This document shows positions 45,549 through 52,817 of a stretch of 54,408 nt of DNA, piece after piece. This DNA comes from Prochlorococcus sp. AG-347-L21. GTDB taxonomy: Bacteria > Cyanobacteriota > Cyanobacteriia > PCC-6307 > Cyanobiaceae. The translations under genes were made by a program, and so were the position numbers. The notes beneath the pieces were generated by a model. It worked only from the letters and a program-made list of their open reading frames with translations, had not been told where the DNA came from and made no database searches. Each line of letters opens with the position of its first letter. Position 1 is the first letter of the stretch. The stretch is from NCBI GenBank assembly GCA_003278875.1, contig QCCQ01000001.1:1-54408 (forward strand), written 5' to 3'.

Positions 45549-46655
45549 ATGATTAAAGTTAATAGAGGTGATTTTTTAATAAAACCTTTTTTAAAAAGAA
45601 ATAATATTAGAGCTTCCTATCAAATTATTTCTACAATCTTCCCAATAATTTCTATTTGGTTAATCGTCCACCAAATAATAAATCAACCTTTTTCATTTTT
45701 GATTAAAGGATTTCTATTGTTACCTTTTATAGTTCTTCTAACTTTGTTCTCTTCTCGAACATTCTCATTAATGCATGATTGCGGTCATAATTCTCTTTTT
45801 ACAAAAAGGAAATTAAACCGATTTTTTGGATTTTTACTTGGCTTGGTTAATGGTATTCCTCAGAAGTCATGGTCAATTGATCATGCATTTCATCATAGAA
45901 ATAATGGAAATTGGGAAATTTATAAAGGCCCTATAGATGTTTTAAGTCTTAAAGATTATGAAGCCCTTACAAAAAGAGAGCAAATAATTTATAAAGTAAG
46001 TCGGAACTGGACAATGCTTTTCCCTGGCGGTTTTTTTTACTTGGTTTTAAAGCCTAGATTAGGACTAGTTATTATTATTTTCAATTTCATTAAAGATATA
46101 TTAGAAGAGACTTTTATCAAAATAAAAAACAGAGAAATTTCTAAACTTCTAGCTATCAATTCAAGGCTCAAACCACCTTTTTCCGATTATGGAGATAATT
46201 TCAGTGAGCTATGCGAATTAATAATCAACAACATAGTAGTAATAATAGGGTGGATTTTTATGTGTAAATGGTTGGGATTAGTTTTTTTCTTATCATTTTA
46301 TTCCATGGTATTAACGTTATCAGCGGCAATTTTAATATGTGTTTTTTTCGTACAACATAACTATGAAAATGCATATGCTAAAAAAACAAAAAATTGGGAT
46401 CTTGTCGATGGAGCGATTTTAGGTAGTAGCAATTTAGATATCCCTAATTGGCTAAATTGGTTTTTAGCAGACATATCCTTCCACAGCATTCATCATCTCT
46501 CTGAGAGAATCCCAAACTACAACTTAAGAGCTTGTCATAAAGCAAACATTCATTTGCTCAAACAATCAAAGTTCCTAAAATTAAGCGATTTTTCTAACTG
46601 CTTCAAATATATTATTTGGGACAATAAAAATGAAAAATTAATCCCAATAGGTTAA
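45549..46655 (+). CDS. Membrane fatty acid desaturase
   Basis: Di-iron desaturase of 368 residues with the three histidine boxes: HDCGHNS (HxxxH), HAFHHRNNGN (HxxHH) and HSIHHLSERIPNYNL (HxxHH). Four or more membrane segments surround them. It differs clearly from the desaturase at 48245: its first box is MHDCGH rather than AHECGH, and it lacks the ETHVP segment. Regiospecificity cannot be read from sequence. It could act on thylakoid glycerolipids or on another hydrophobic substrate. Confidence 0.88.
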   Translation: MIKVNRGDFLIKPFLKRNNIRASYQIISTIFPIISIWLIVHQIINQPFSFLIKGFLLLPFIVLLTLFSSRTFSLMHDCGHNSLFTKRKLNRFFGFLLGLVNGIPQKSWSIDHAFHHRNNGNWEIYKGPIDVLSLKDYEALTKREQIIYKVSRNWTMLFPGGFFYLVLKPRLGLVIIIFNFIKDILEETFIKIKNREISKLLAINSRLKPPFSDYGDNFSELCELIINNIVVIIGWIFMCKWLGLVFFLSFYSMVLTLSAAILICVFFVQHNYENAYAKKTKNWDLVDGAILGSSNLDIPNWLNWFLADISFHSIHHLSERIPNYNLRACHKANIHLLKQSKFLKLSDFSNCFKYIIWDNKNEKLIPIG

Positions 46656-46658
46656 TCC

Positions 46659-46811
46659 CTAATTCAACCTTCTTCTCAATTTTCTTTTTAGAGGAATACT
46701 GCTATATGCATGAGTACCAATGGATGGAGGTAAGTCATTCTTTAAAGGATGCATAAAAGCATTTGCCATACTCTCTAACATATTCGTAAGCCAATTAATT
46801 AATGATTTCAT
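46659..46811 (-). CDS. Small conserved basic protein
   Basis: 50 residues from ATG at 46811: an amphipathic helix (MKSLINWLTNMLESMANAFM) then HPLKNDLPPSIGTHAYSSIP and a basic tail (LKRKLRRRLN). The Pro-rich, Tyr-containing middle with a basic end does not look random. It is convergent with the desaturase, 3 nt apart. Function unknown; membrane-surface binding is a guess. Confidence 0.6.
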   Translation of the reverse strand: MKSLINWLTNMLESMANAFMHPLKNDLPPSIGTHAYSSIPLKRKLRRRLN

Positions 46812-46865
46812 TTGTAAATCTATAAAATGTACTTCTTTATCCTCTAACTAAGTTTCTGAAAAGTA

Positions 46866-46890
46866 AATCAGTTTTTATACTGATTTTTTT
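46866..46890 (+). terminator. Intrinsic terminator downstream of the first desaturase
   Basis: Stem AATCAGT / ACTGATT with a 6-nt loop followed by five or more T, on the plus strand. It lies about 210 nt past the desaturase stop, so the transcript would run antisense through the small gene at 46659-46811. Confidence 0.75.
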
Positions 46891-47091
46891 GGACGATTGT
46901 CTTGCATAAATAATCAAAATTATTATTTCCTTTTTTATTTTTAAAGCAGCTTATTACTACTTATTTAAAGATAAACCAGTTTCAAATTTAACTTAGTAAA
47001 TAATACTTATTTTTTCTAGTTCACTTAATAAATTTAATTTTTGAGTATAATTCCGTGCTATATCTCTATTCCAAATAAATCTAATAATATT

Positions 47092-47250
47092 ATGATTGAT
47101 TCATTTGTTTCTACTGACCAAAATACAGAAATAGATTCTATTAATTCATATTTTGAGTGTATTACGGAATGCAGTATTGTGGATGGTCATAAAGAATGTA
47201 TTACTCGTTGTTTAGAAATTCACTTAAAGGGGGGTGATCAAAATGAATAA
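47092..47250 (+). CDS. Small twin-CX3C protein
   Basis: 52 residues from ATG at 47092: MIDSFVSTDQNTEIDSINSY, then CITEC, eight residues, CITRC, and LEIHLKGGDQNE. The two CX3C pairs sit in what looks like a helix-turn-helix and could form two disulfides or bind metal. A TTG at 47041 would add 17 residues. It overlaps the next gene by 8 nt. Confidence 0.6.
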   Translation: MIDSFVSTDQNTEIDSINSYFECITECSIVDGHKECITRCLEIHLKGGDQNE

Positions 47251-47395
47251 AAAAAATTCACCCCAAAGGAAAACAACTTTAAAATGGAATACGAATGGAG
47301 ATCTTTCGGAAATTGATATGTTAAGAATTTTGGAAAGGATATCATCTAATGACCTTAATCAATGTGAATTAACATGCGATTCTGATACAAATTAA
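47243..47395 (+). CDS. Small hypothetical protein, coupled to the twin-CX3C gene
   Basis: 50 residues from ATG at 47243, with AAAGGGGGG 9-17 nt upstream as a ribosome binding site inside the preceding gene. Sequence: KNSPQRKTTLKWNTNGDLSE, IDMLRILERISSNDL, then QCELTCDSDTN with two Cys. The 8-nt overlap and the strong ribosome site support translational coupling. Function unknown. Confidence 0.6.
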   Translation: MNKKNSPQRKTTLKWNTNGDLSEIDMLRILERISSNDLNQCELTCDSDTN

Positions 47396-47526
47396 GATAC
47401 GTTTTCAATATATTTTCTAATACTGCTGAAAAAAAACAGCTTATGGGATTTTTGTAGGATTTTAATTAATCAGATTTCAATCAAGATTTAGAACATTTTC
47501 ATAAAACTATAGTTTTATTCTAAAAA

Positions 47527-47667
47527 TTAATTTAAAGAACTCCTACCTTTTTTTAAGAATGTTTTACTAATTTCTTTTTTTGTTAGTTGAATCGGTTTTA
47601 CTAATCCTGAATCACCATGAGTTGGACAATAATAAGTCATAAGCATCCAATTTTTTTCTTGATCCAT
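47527..47667 (-). CDS. Small hypothetical protein
   Basis: 46 residues from ATG at 47667: MDQEKNWMLMTYYCPTHGDS, GLVKPIQLTKKEISK, then TFLKKGRSSLN. YYCPTHGD could be a metal site (Cys, His, Asp). Soluble and basic. It is convergent with the gene at 47243. Function unknown. Confidence 0.55.
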   Translation of the reverse strand: MDQEKNWMLMTYYCPTHGDSGLVKPIQLTKKEISKTFLKKGRSSLN

Positions 47668-47856
47668 AACTAACCACTATTTAAATGATGGTTAAATAAA
47701 TAAGATGAATTTTGAAAAAATTTCTTTTTTTTAAGCTTTTTTTCTTTTTTGCTTAATAATTTATAAAAATTTTGAATCTAATTTCACAAAATAGATATAA
47801 ATACGCATGACTTTAAAAAAAAATCCTGCTATTTATTAATAAATTCAAAATTATTC

Positions 47857-47988
47857 ATGTCTCTAGAATCTATATTGATGGTAGTTGCTCCAATCTGTCT
47901 TTTTACAGTAGGAGTTATTGTTTTACCTATCCTAGTAAAGCCTCGTAAACAATCTGGTTTACCTAAGAGGTATATACGCGGTCTTTAA
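47857..47988 (+). CDS. Small single-span membrane protein
   Basis: 43 residues from ATG at 47857: one span near the start (ILMVVAPICLFTVGVIVLPI) then a basic tail (LVKPRKQSGLPKRYIRGL). Clear positive-inside pattern. Function unknown. The next 256 nt up to the desaturase hold no gene. Confidence 0.58.
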   Translation: MSLESILMVVAPICLFTVGVIVLPILVKPRKQSGLPKRYIRGL

Positions 47989-48244
47989 ATTAATTAAGCT
48001 TTAAAGAAGAGCAAAGACAATCAGGTATAAAAAAGAAATAAATGAATAAAAAATTAATAAGATTGCGATAAAAGAATAAAATAAAAAATGTTTGACAAAG
48101 ATAGTTTTATTTGAAGATGAAATTAAAATCTTAAAAACTTTATCGAAAAAAAATTTATAAATTCTTACCATTATGAGATCCTGTGATGGATAATAGAAAA
48201 TATAAATTCACTTTTATTTAACAAAATTCTTAACCAACAAAAAT

Positions 48245-49423
48245 TTGAGTAATATAAAATTTTCTGGTCTTAAAGGCCAAGCGCTTGTAATAAAGGATAA
48301 AGATATTCCAAGCATAAAAGAATTTCAGGATGTTATCCCAGATCACTACTTTAGGTGCAATACCAAAACTTCTTTGAGGTATCTTTTACAATCAGCTTTC
48401 ATTCAATCATTAGTAATTGCAATAGGATCATCTATTCCATTTACCCCAAAAATGATCCCAATTTGGATAATTTACGCATTAATATCAGGTACCACTGCAA
48501 TGGGATTCTGGGTAATTGCCCATGAATGTGGGCATGGAGCATTCTCTAAAAACAAAACATTGGAATCTATAACTGGTTATTTACTACATTCATTACTTCT
48601 GGTGCCTTATTTTTCTTGGCAGCGTTCTCATGCAGTTCATCATCGATTTACAAATAACATTACTAATGGAGAAACTCATGTCCCTTTAGTCATTAAAGGG
48701 AACGGAGTTACAGAAAAAGTTGGCGGAGAAAAAGAATTACATTTTTCAAATTCTTTAGGTAAGAAAAATTATGGAATTCTTCAACTTGTTTTACATCTAA
48801 TATTTGGCTGGCCTGCTTATTTACTTACTGGAAGTACTGGAGGTGTTAAATATGGCACTTCAAATCATTTTTGGCCACTTAAACCATTCTCTAAAGCATT
48901 ATGGCCATCAGTATGGGCCAAGAAAGTTTGGATATCAGATATTGGCGTAGGTTTGACATTAGTGGGCATTGTTTATTTAGTTTTCAAGTATGGATTATTT
49001 CCAGTAATTACTCTGTATTTTGGCCCTTTAATAGTGGTTAATTGTTGGCTAGTAGTTTATACATGGCTTCATCATACAGATTCAGATGTACCTCATCTTT
49101 CAAATACGGAATTTTCCTTTATGAGAGGAGCATTTCTATCTATTGACAGGCCTTACGGTAGAGTCCTTAATTTTCTTCACCATAATATAGGTTCTAGCCA
49201 TGTCGTTCACCATGTATGTCCAACAATCCCTCATTATCATGCAAAAAAGGCAACTGTCTTAATTAAAAAAGCCTTTAAAAAAGCATATCTTTTTAATCCT
49301 GATCCAATACACAAAGCTTTATGGAATATTGCCTGCAATTGCGTTGCTGTTAAGTCAGATATCAAGAGAGGAAGATATGTATGGCAATCTTCATACAAAA
49401 ATGGTGGATTAAAAACACATTAA
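48245..49423 (+). CDS. desA: Membrane fatty acid desaturase, delta-12 (DesA) type
   Basis: Acyl-lipid desaturase that introduces double bonds into membrane lipids. The 392-residue protein has three histidine boxes in order: AHECGHGAFS (HxxxH), HAVHHRFTNN (HxxHH) and HVVHHVCPTIPHYHA (HxxHH). Four membrane segments and the GETHVPLVI segment fit delta-12/omega-3 type enzymes. Delta-12 is the better fit but this is inference. The start is TTG at 48245. Desaturases typically respond to cold and light. Confidence 0.9.
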   Translation: MSNIKFSGLKGQALVIKDKDIPSIKEFQDVIPDHYFRCNTKTSLRYLLQSAFIQSLVIAIGSSIPFTPKMIPIWIIYALISGTTAMGFWVIAHECGHGAFSKNKTLESITGYLLHSLLLVPYFSWQRSHAVHHRFTNNITNGETHVPLVIKGNGVTEKVGGEKELHFSNSLGKKNYGILQLVLHLIFGWPAYLLTGSTGGVKYGTSNHFWPLKPFSKALWPSVWAKKVWISDIGVGLTLVGIVYLVFKYGLFPVITLYFGPLIVVNCWLVVYTWLHHTDSDVPHLSNTEFSFMRGAFLSIDRPYGRVLNFLHHNIGSSHVVHHVCPTIPHYHAKKATVLIKKAFKKAYLFNPDPIHKALWNIACNCVAVKSDIKRGRYVWQSSYKNGGLKTH

Positions 49424-49530
49424 GCATCAATTCTTTATCACTTTAATTTACGCAAATCTGAAAAAAATATAAAAGAATTAGCAATAACAAATTTTTCATC
49501 TTAGAAAATACTCACAAGTTTAGTAATTCT

Positions 49531-49692
49531 ATGAGTGGCGACAATTTACATGGTAAACAGCCTATTAAATTTTATTCGGAAAAAATAACACTTACAAAAG
49601 TTGAATTATTAGAGAGGCAGTTGAGTCTAGGTGAAAAAATTTCAGATTTAGATCAAAAGCATAAAGAATGGAGCAAAAAACTATCAGGTTGA
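49531..49692 (+). CDS. Small soluble hypothetical protein
   Basis: 53 residues from ATG at 49531: MSGDNLHGKQPIKFYSEKIT, LTKVELLERQLSLGEKISDL, DQKHKEWSKKLSG. Charged helix with coiled-coil-like spacing after residue 20. No membrane segment. Function unknown. Confidence 0.55.
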   Translation: MSGDNLHGKQPIKFYSEKITLTKVELLERQLSLGEKISDLDQKHKEWSKKLSG

Positions 49693-49743
49693 TCATCTAA
49701 TAGGATGAATTTTAAAAACTTATTGATATTTGTATTTGCCTTA

Positions 49744-50361
49744 TCAAGAAACTTTTCTGTAAATTATTGAAAAATTATTTGCAGGCATTTTAATAATATC
49801 TTCTTGCGAAAAACCATTTTTCTTACTCTCATCACAAACTTCCTCAAGATTTTTAATACCCCAAAGATCATTTTGCATTTTTAATGAATTATCGAAAAAA
49901 TAATTACTTTCACTTATATGCTTATTACAAATTTTAAATGGCCCATACAAAATCAAAAATTGTCCCTTATTCAGTAATTTTCCTGACTCTCTAAAGAGTG
50001 CTACAGTACAAGACCACTCTGCTACATGAATCATATTTATAGAGACTATTCCTTGCAAAGTATTAGCTAATATAAATGGAATTTTCCAAGGAATTTTTTC
50101 AACATCAATCTCAAGAGGCTGGGGCATTTTCTTAGATAGGTCTTCATACTCAATCCAAGAACTTATACTTTTTCTATGCACTAACTCTGGGTCACTTGTT
50201 TGCCAAATTATTCCAGGAAATAGTTTTTGAAAAAACACTCCATGTTCACCACTGCCACTCCCGATTTCCAATACTGAACCTTTTTTTATAACTCTGGATA
50301 GTACATCACCAATGCAGTCTCTATTTCTTTGAGTTGCTGAAAAAAAAAGTCTATTATCCAA
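49744..50361 (-). CDS. DUF938 family SAM-dependent methyltransferase-like protein
   Basis: 205 residues with the DUF938 start FFSATQRNRDCIGDVL, the SAM motif VLEIGSGSGEHGVFF, IIWQTSDPE, and SINMIHVAEWS. The fold is class I methyltransferase; the substrate is unknown. The start is TTG at 50361. It lies downstream of the small minus-strand gene at 50414. Confidence 0.85.
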   Translation of the reverse strand: MDNRLFFSATQRNRDCIGDVLSRVIKKGSVLEIGSGSGEHGVFFQKLFPGIIWQTSDPELVHRKSISSWIEYEDLSKKMPQPLEIDVEKIPWKIPFILANTLQGIVSINMIHVAEWSCTVALFRESGKLLNKGQFLILYGPFKICNKHISESNYFFDNSLKMQNDLWGIKNLEEVCDESKKNGFSQEDIIKMPANNFSIIYRKVS

Positions 50362-50413
50362 AATTAAAAAAAATTGGGCACTTCAATAAAAAGAATAATT
50401 CTAAAATCTTTGA

Positions 50414-50578
50414 TTATTTAACCTTTCTCAATTTAGGAGTCTTGAAAAACATTATTTTAAGGCTAAATAATAATATTGAAATTGTAAGAGCAGGCAAGAT
50501 GTAAAGTATTAAATCAGTACTAATTAGAGAAGGAATCCTTCCAAAAATTAAATGCATGTAGTAGGTAGCGAATGACAT
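50414..50578 (-). CDS. Small single-span membrane protein
   Basis: 54 residues from ATG at 50578: MSFATYYMHLIFGRIPSLIS, one span (LILYILPALTISILLF), then a basic tail (KIMFFKTPKLRKVK). An alternative ATG at 50557 gives 47 residues. Function unknown. A minus-strand terminator stands 80 nt upstream of it. Confidence 0.6.
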   Translation of the reverse strand: MSFATYYMHLIFGRIPSLISTDLILYILPALTISILLFSLKIMFFKTPKLRKVK

Positions 50579-50657
50579 GAATTCATATATATCTAATTTA
50601 TTGATAGCAATTATTTGAATTTTAAAAACTACTTTTAGTCAAAAACCAAAAATTTTC

Positions 50658-50696
50658 AAAAAATAGAGTCAGCCTGTATCCCTACTAGCTGACTCT
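50658..50696 (-). terminator. Strong minus-strand terminator without an upstream minus-strand gene
   Basis: Perfect 9-bp inverted repeat AGAGTCAGC / GCTGACTCT with a 14-nt loop. On the minus strand it is followed by ATTTTTTG; on the plus strand no T-run follows. The nearest minus-strand CDS upstream begins at 51823, so it probably ends an untranslated RNA. Confidence 0.75.
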
Positions 50697-50889
50697 CATA
50701 ATATATTAATTTAAATTACCTCTAAATGAGGATATAGCTCCAAAAAAATAAGGTGAAAATCTCATACCTTTTATTGCATATTTAAAAATCAGAACAAAAA
50801 GTTAAAACACCGATAAGGTGTATTTCGATACATATATGTAGCAGTTTTTTAAATTTTCCTGATAAAACTAGGAATAATTCCTTATTTTC

Positions 50890-50918
50890 TTTACATTACT
50901 AAATAATTGTGTTATATT
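50890..50918 (+). promoter_or_regulatory. Consensus-like promoter of the hli pair
   Basis: TTTACA (50890-50895), a 17-nt spacer, and TATATT (50913-50918), 24 nt before the first hli start. Spacing and sequence match the vegetative sigma consensus well. The short leader implies the start of transcription lies only about 15 nt from the ATG. Confidence 0.7.
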
Positions 50919-50941
50919 TTTTAACAAATAACACTTTCAAA

Positions 50942-51049
50942 ATGACTCCAGAAGCAGAACGTTTTAATGGCTGGGCAGCAATGTTAGGTTTTGTTGCAGC
51001 CGTTGGTGCATATGTCACAACAGGCCAGATTATTCCAGGTTGGTTCTAA
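50942..51049 (+). CDS. hli: High-light-inducible protein (Hli/Scp), short form
   Basis: 35 residues: a one-helix chlorophyll-binding-like protein with ERFNGWAAMLGFVAAVGAY (the family E-x-x-N-G-x-x-A-M core) and the end TTGQIIPGWF. Hli proteins protect photosystems and help pigment handling under high light. The TAA shares one base with the ATG of the next hli gene (TAATG), so the two are coupled. The TGQIIPG end is typical of the multi-copy hli group also carried by cyanophages. Confidence 0.92.
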   Translation: MTPEAERFNGWAAMLGFVAAVGAYVTTGQIIPGWF

Positions 51050-51189
51050 TGAAAAATAACGAACCCAAAATAGTTGAAAAAGAAAAAATCGTTGCTGAAC
51101 AACTTAATGGTAGATTCGCAATGTTAGGTTTTGTTGCTCTACTCGGAGCATATTTAACCACAGGACAAATAATTCCTGGTTTTATCTAA
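51049..51189 (+). CDS. hli: High-light-inducible protein (Hli/Scp)
   Basis: 46 residues: a charged N-terminus (MKNNEPKIVEKEKIVAE) then QLNGRFAMLGFVALLGAYLT and TGQIIPGFI. The conserved E-x-L-N-G-R-x-A-M core is complete. Its start overlaps the stop of the first hli gene by one base, so they form a two-gene operon. Confidence 0.93.
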   Translation: MKNNEPKIVEKEKIVAEQLNGRFAMLGFVALLGAYLTTGQIIPGFI

Positions 51190-51215
51190 ACTATTTTTTT
51201 AATTCTACAAATAGC

Positions 51216-51245
51216 CTGATTTAAATTTACATCAGTTTATTTTTC
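51216..51245 (+). terminator. Possible terminator of the hli pair
   Basis: CTGAT / ATCAG inverted repeat around an AT-rich centre, followed by TTTATTTTT, 26 nt after the second hli stop. The stem is short, so the call is tentative. Confidence 0.45.
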
Positions 51246-51412
51246 TGACTAATTTAATAAAATATAATGGCTAAAAGCTATTCAACCTGAGAGAAATTAG
51301 TGATATTGATTAACCTATACAAATGGAATAAAAAATTGATTATTCTCCTTCTGTAAAACTTAATTTTATTTGTTAATTGATGCTATCTTTATTTAGATAA
51401 TTCAAAGATTTA

Positions 51413-51541
51413 ATGAGAGTAAAGCTCGAACCGGAAACAGCATTCATTGGCAAAAAGTTTGCTTATATATTTTTAGGAATAATATTTAGCCTAAATGCCA
51501 TAACTTTTATTTGGTTTTTCTTATTTTCAAATTTAAAATAA
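51413..51541 (+). CDS. Small single-span membrane protein
   Basis: 42 residues from ATG at 51413: MRVKLEPETAFIGKKFAY, then a span (IFLGIIFSLNAITFIWFFLF). It lies between hli genes on opposite strands, 223 nt after the first pair. Function unknown. Confidence 0.58.
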   Translation: MRVKLEPETAFIGKKFAYIFLGIIFSLNAITFIWFFLFSNLK

Positions 51542-51616
51542 AAATCCAAACTCTTTTTTTAAAACGCTAAACAATCTAGCTAAAACAAAAAGTTTATAAA
51601 AACAATTACTTAGTTA

Positions 51617-51823
51617 CTAAAAAATACCTGGAATGATCTGACCTGTTGTGACATAAGCACCTAATAGTGCAACGAAACCAACCATAGCCCATCTGCCATT
51701 TACTTTTTCTGCATTTTGAGGATATCCATCATATGAAACAGTTTCATCAATATAAGGCCTAGTTTCTGATGGGAACATATTCTGTCTTCCACCTGATTCA
51801 GTAGTTACTCCTGATTTTGTCAT
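51617..51823 (-). CDS. hli: High-light-inducible protein (Hli/Scp), longer form
   Basis: 68 residues from ATG at 51823 (an open frame reaches 51856): a polar N-terminal half (SETRPYIDETVSYDGYPQNA), then EKVNGRWAMVGFVALLGAYV and TTGQIIPGIF. The E-x-x-N-G-R-x-A-M core is intact. Third hli gene of the cluster, on the opposite strand from the other two. Confidence 0.93.
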   Translation of the reverse strand: MTKSGVTTESGGRQNMFPSETRPYIDETVSYDGYPQNAEKVNGRWAMVGFVALLGAYVTTGQIIPGIF

Positions 51824-52022
51824 TAATAAGATAATAATTGTTAAATAATGTAACACGAATATTAACTTATGTAAACTAAAAGCCTTTATAAATTTACCTG
51901 TGAGTAATTACTGGTCAATGTCTTACATTTCTGTTCAAAAGGAAATAACGAGTCGTAATATTTATTTTAACGAATCAACTTAATATCAAATTTGCAGATT
52001 AATCACAAAATATAAGCATTTA

Positions 52023-52054
52023 TACTCACAGTGAGTAATTTTACTTAGTAAAAT
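52023..52054. promoter_or_regulatory. Two abutting perfect palindromes
   Basis: TACTCAC-A-GTGAGTA (52023-52037) and ATTTTACT-T-AGTAAAAT (52038-52054) touch end to end, both perfect with a single central base. They look like binding sites for dimeric regulators and lie about where a promoter for the following RNA would be. Confidence 0.6.
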
Positions 52055-52059
52055 ATTAG

Positions 52060-52152
52060 TAGCATTTAGGAAGTGCTTAGCTGGTTAAATCAGGTAATCT
52101 GAATTAATTCGGTCGTCATGAGCTTGCAGGTGGGATACTTGCAGGCTCTTTT
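52060..52152 (+). ncRNA. Candidate small non-coding RNA
   Basis: Approximate bounds. The 3' end is fixed by an 11-bp hairpin (two G-U pairs) with a TGGGATA loop and a T-rich tail. No ORF of useful length precedes it on the plus strand within 570 nt, so a transcript ending here is probably untranslated. The 5' end is guessed from an AT-rich -10-like TAAAATATT at 52049-52057. Confidence 0.5.
52120..52152 (+). terminator. Intrinsic terminator of the candidate small RNA
   Basis: GAGCTTGCAGG (52120-52130), loop TGGGATA, CTTGCAGGCTC (52138-52148), followed by TTTTAATTTT. The pairing is continuous with two G-U wobbles. Confidence 0.85.
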
Positions 52153-52282
52153 AATTTTAAAAGCAAGAAAATAAACCTAGCATTTTGATAATTTTTGACC
52201 AATTGAATAATAAATTAAAGAAAATAAACTAATGTCAATGTTTTTTTTATTTGCTAAATAGAAAATAGACTGAACAAAATGT

Positions 52283-52384
52283 ATGTCTTTAGATTTTATT
52301 CTCATTCCATCTTGTATATTGATTATTCTTTTTCTTTTAAATCGAGAAAATGTGATCTACAAAAAAAATCAAAAAGTAAAGTAA
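52283..52384 (+). CDS. Very small single-span membrane protein
   Basis: 33 residues from ATG at 52283: MSLDFILIPSCILIILFLLN, then a polar basic tail RENVIYKKNQKVK. One span with a positive tail. Another frame starts at an ATG 4 nt upstream but looks less protein-like. Function unknown. Confidence 0.5.
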   Translation: MSLDFILIPSCILIILFLLNRENVIYKKNQKVK

Positions 52385-52509
52385 TAATATTTTTATAATA
52401 AAGGCTTAATAATAAAGATCGAAAACTTTATTTTTTTTCCTGAAAATAATAGTTTTTAAAACATCTGCTTTAAAAAAGTTTTAAAACCCTAGAGGATTTA
52501 GGCGAAAAA

Positions 52510-52629
52510 CTATACCAACTTTTTACTTAAAATTAATTTTTCCCAATATAGTTTTGAATTATTAATTTGATTTAGTTTTTGTTGGCAGTGCATGCAATTG
52601 CATTCGTATATAGAAGTTTTATTTTTCAT
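52510..52629 (-). CDS. Possible very small Cys-rich protein
   Basis: 39 residues from ATG at 52629: MKNKTSIYECNCMHCQQKLN, then a helical tail ending in KLILSKKLV. The CNCMHC cluster (three Cys and one His) could bind metal. No ribosome site is obvious, so the call is tentative. Confidence 0.4.
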   Translation of the reverse strand: MKNKTSIYECNCMHCQQKLNQINNSKLYWEKLILSKKLV

Positions 52630-52817
52630 GATTTAACTGTTTTTTTAAAGAAACCAAATTTCTTCTTTTATTGCAAGTATTGATAAATTATTTTTCTGAT
52701 AAATTATTGAAATTTAAAGAATAAAACTATTTTTCTTAACTATCATTTTTATATTGGTTTCTAAAACACTGATATTTTATAATGTTAAAAAAGACAGTAA
52801 AAAACAAATAAATTTCT

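Larger units (their letters stand above)
50579..50941. other. 363-nt gap before the hli pair: hairpins and a promoter, no gene
   Basis: No ORF with credible composition was found. The gap holds a strong minus-strand terminator (50658-50696), a weaker minus-oriented hairpin ACACC-gataa-GGTGT (50807-50821, followed on the minus strand by TTTT), and the hli promoter (50890-50918). An untranslated minus-strand RNA is likely here. Confidence 0.55.
51824..52282. other. 459-nt gap: palindromes and a likely small RNA, no CDS
   Basis: No credible ORF. The left part must hold the promoter of the minus-strand hli gene. GTGAGTAATT occurs at 51900-51909 and again at 52031-52040. Two abutting palindromes (52023-52054) precede a likely small RNA that ends at a strong hairpin at 52120-52148. 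From 52153 to 52282 I see only AT-rich sequence. Confidence 0.6.

Noticed and set aside
47440..47530. GCTG-A8-CAGC hairpin as a terminator between convergent small genes
   Set aside because: The stem is only 4 bp and no T-run follows on either strand at the right place.
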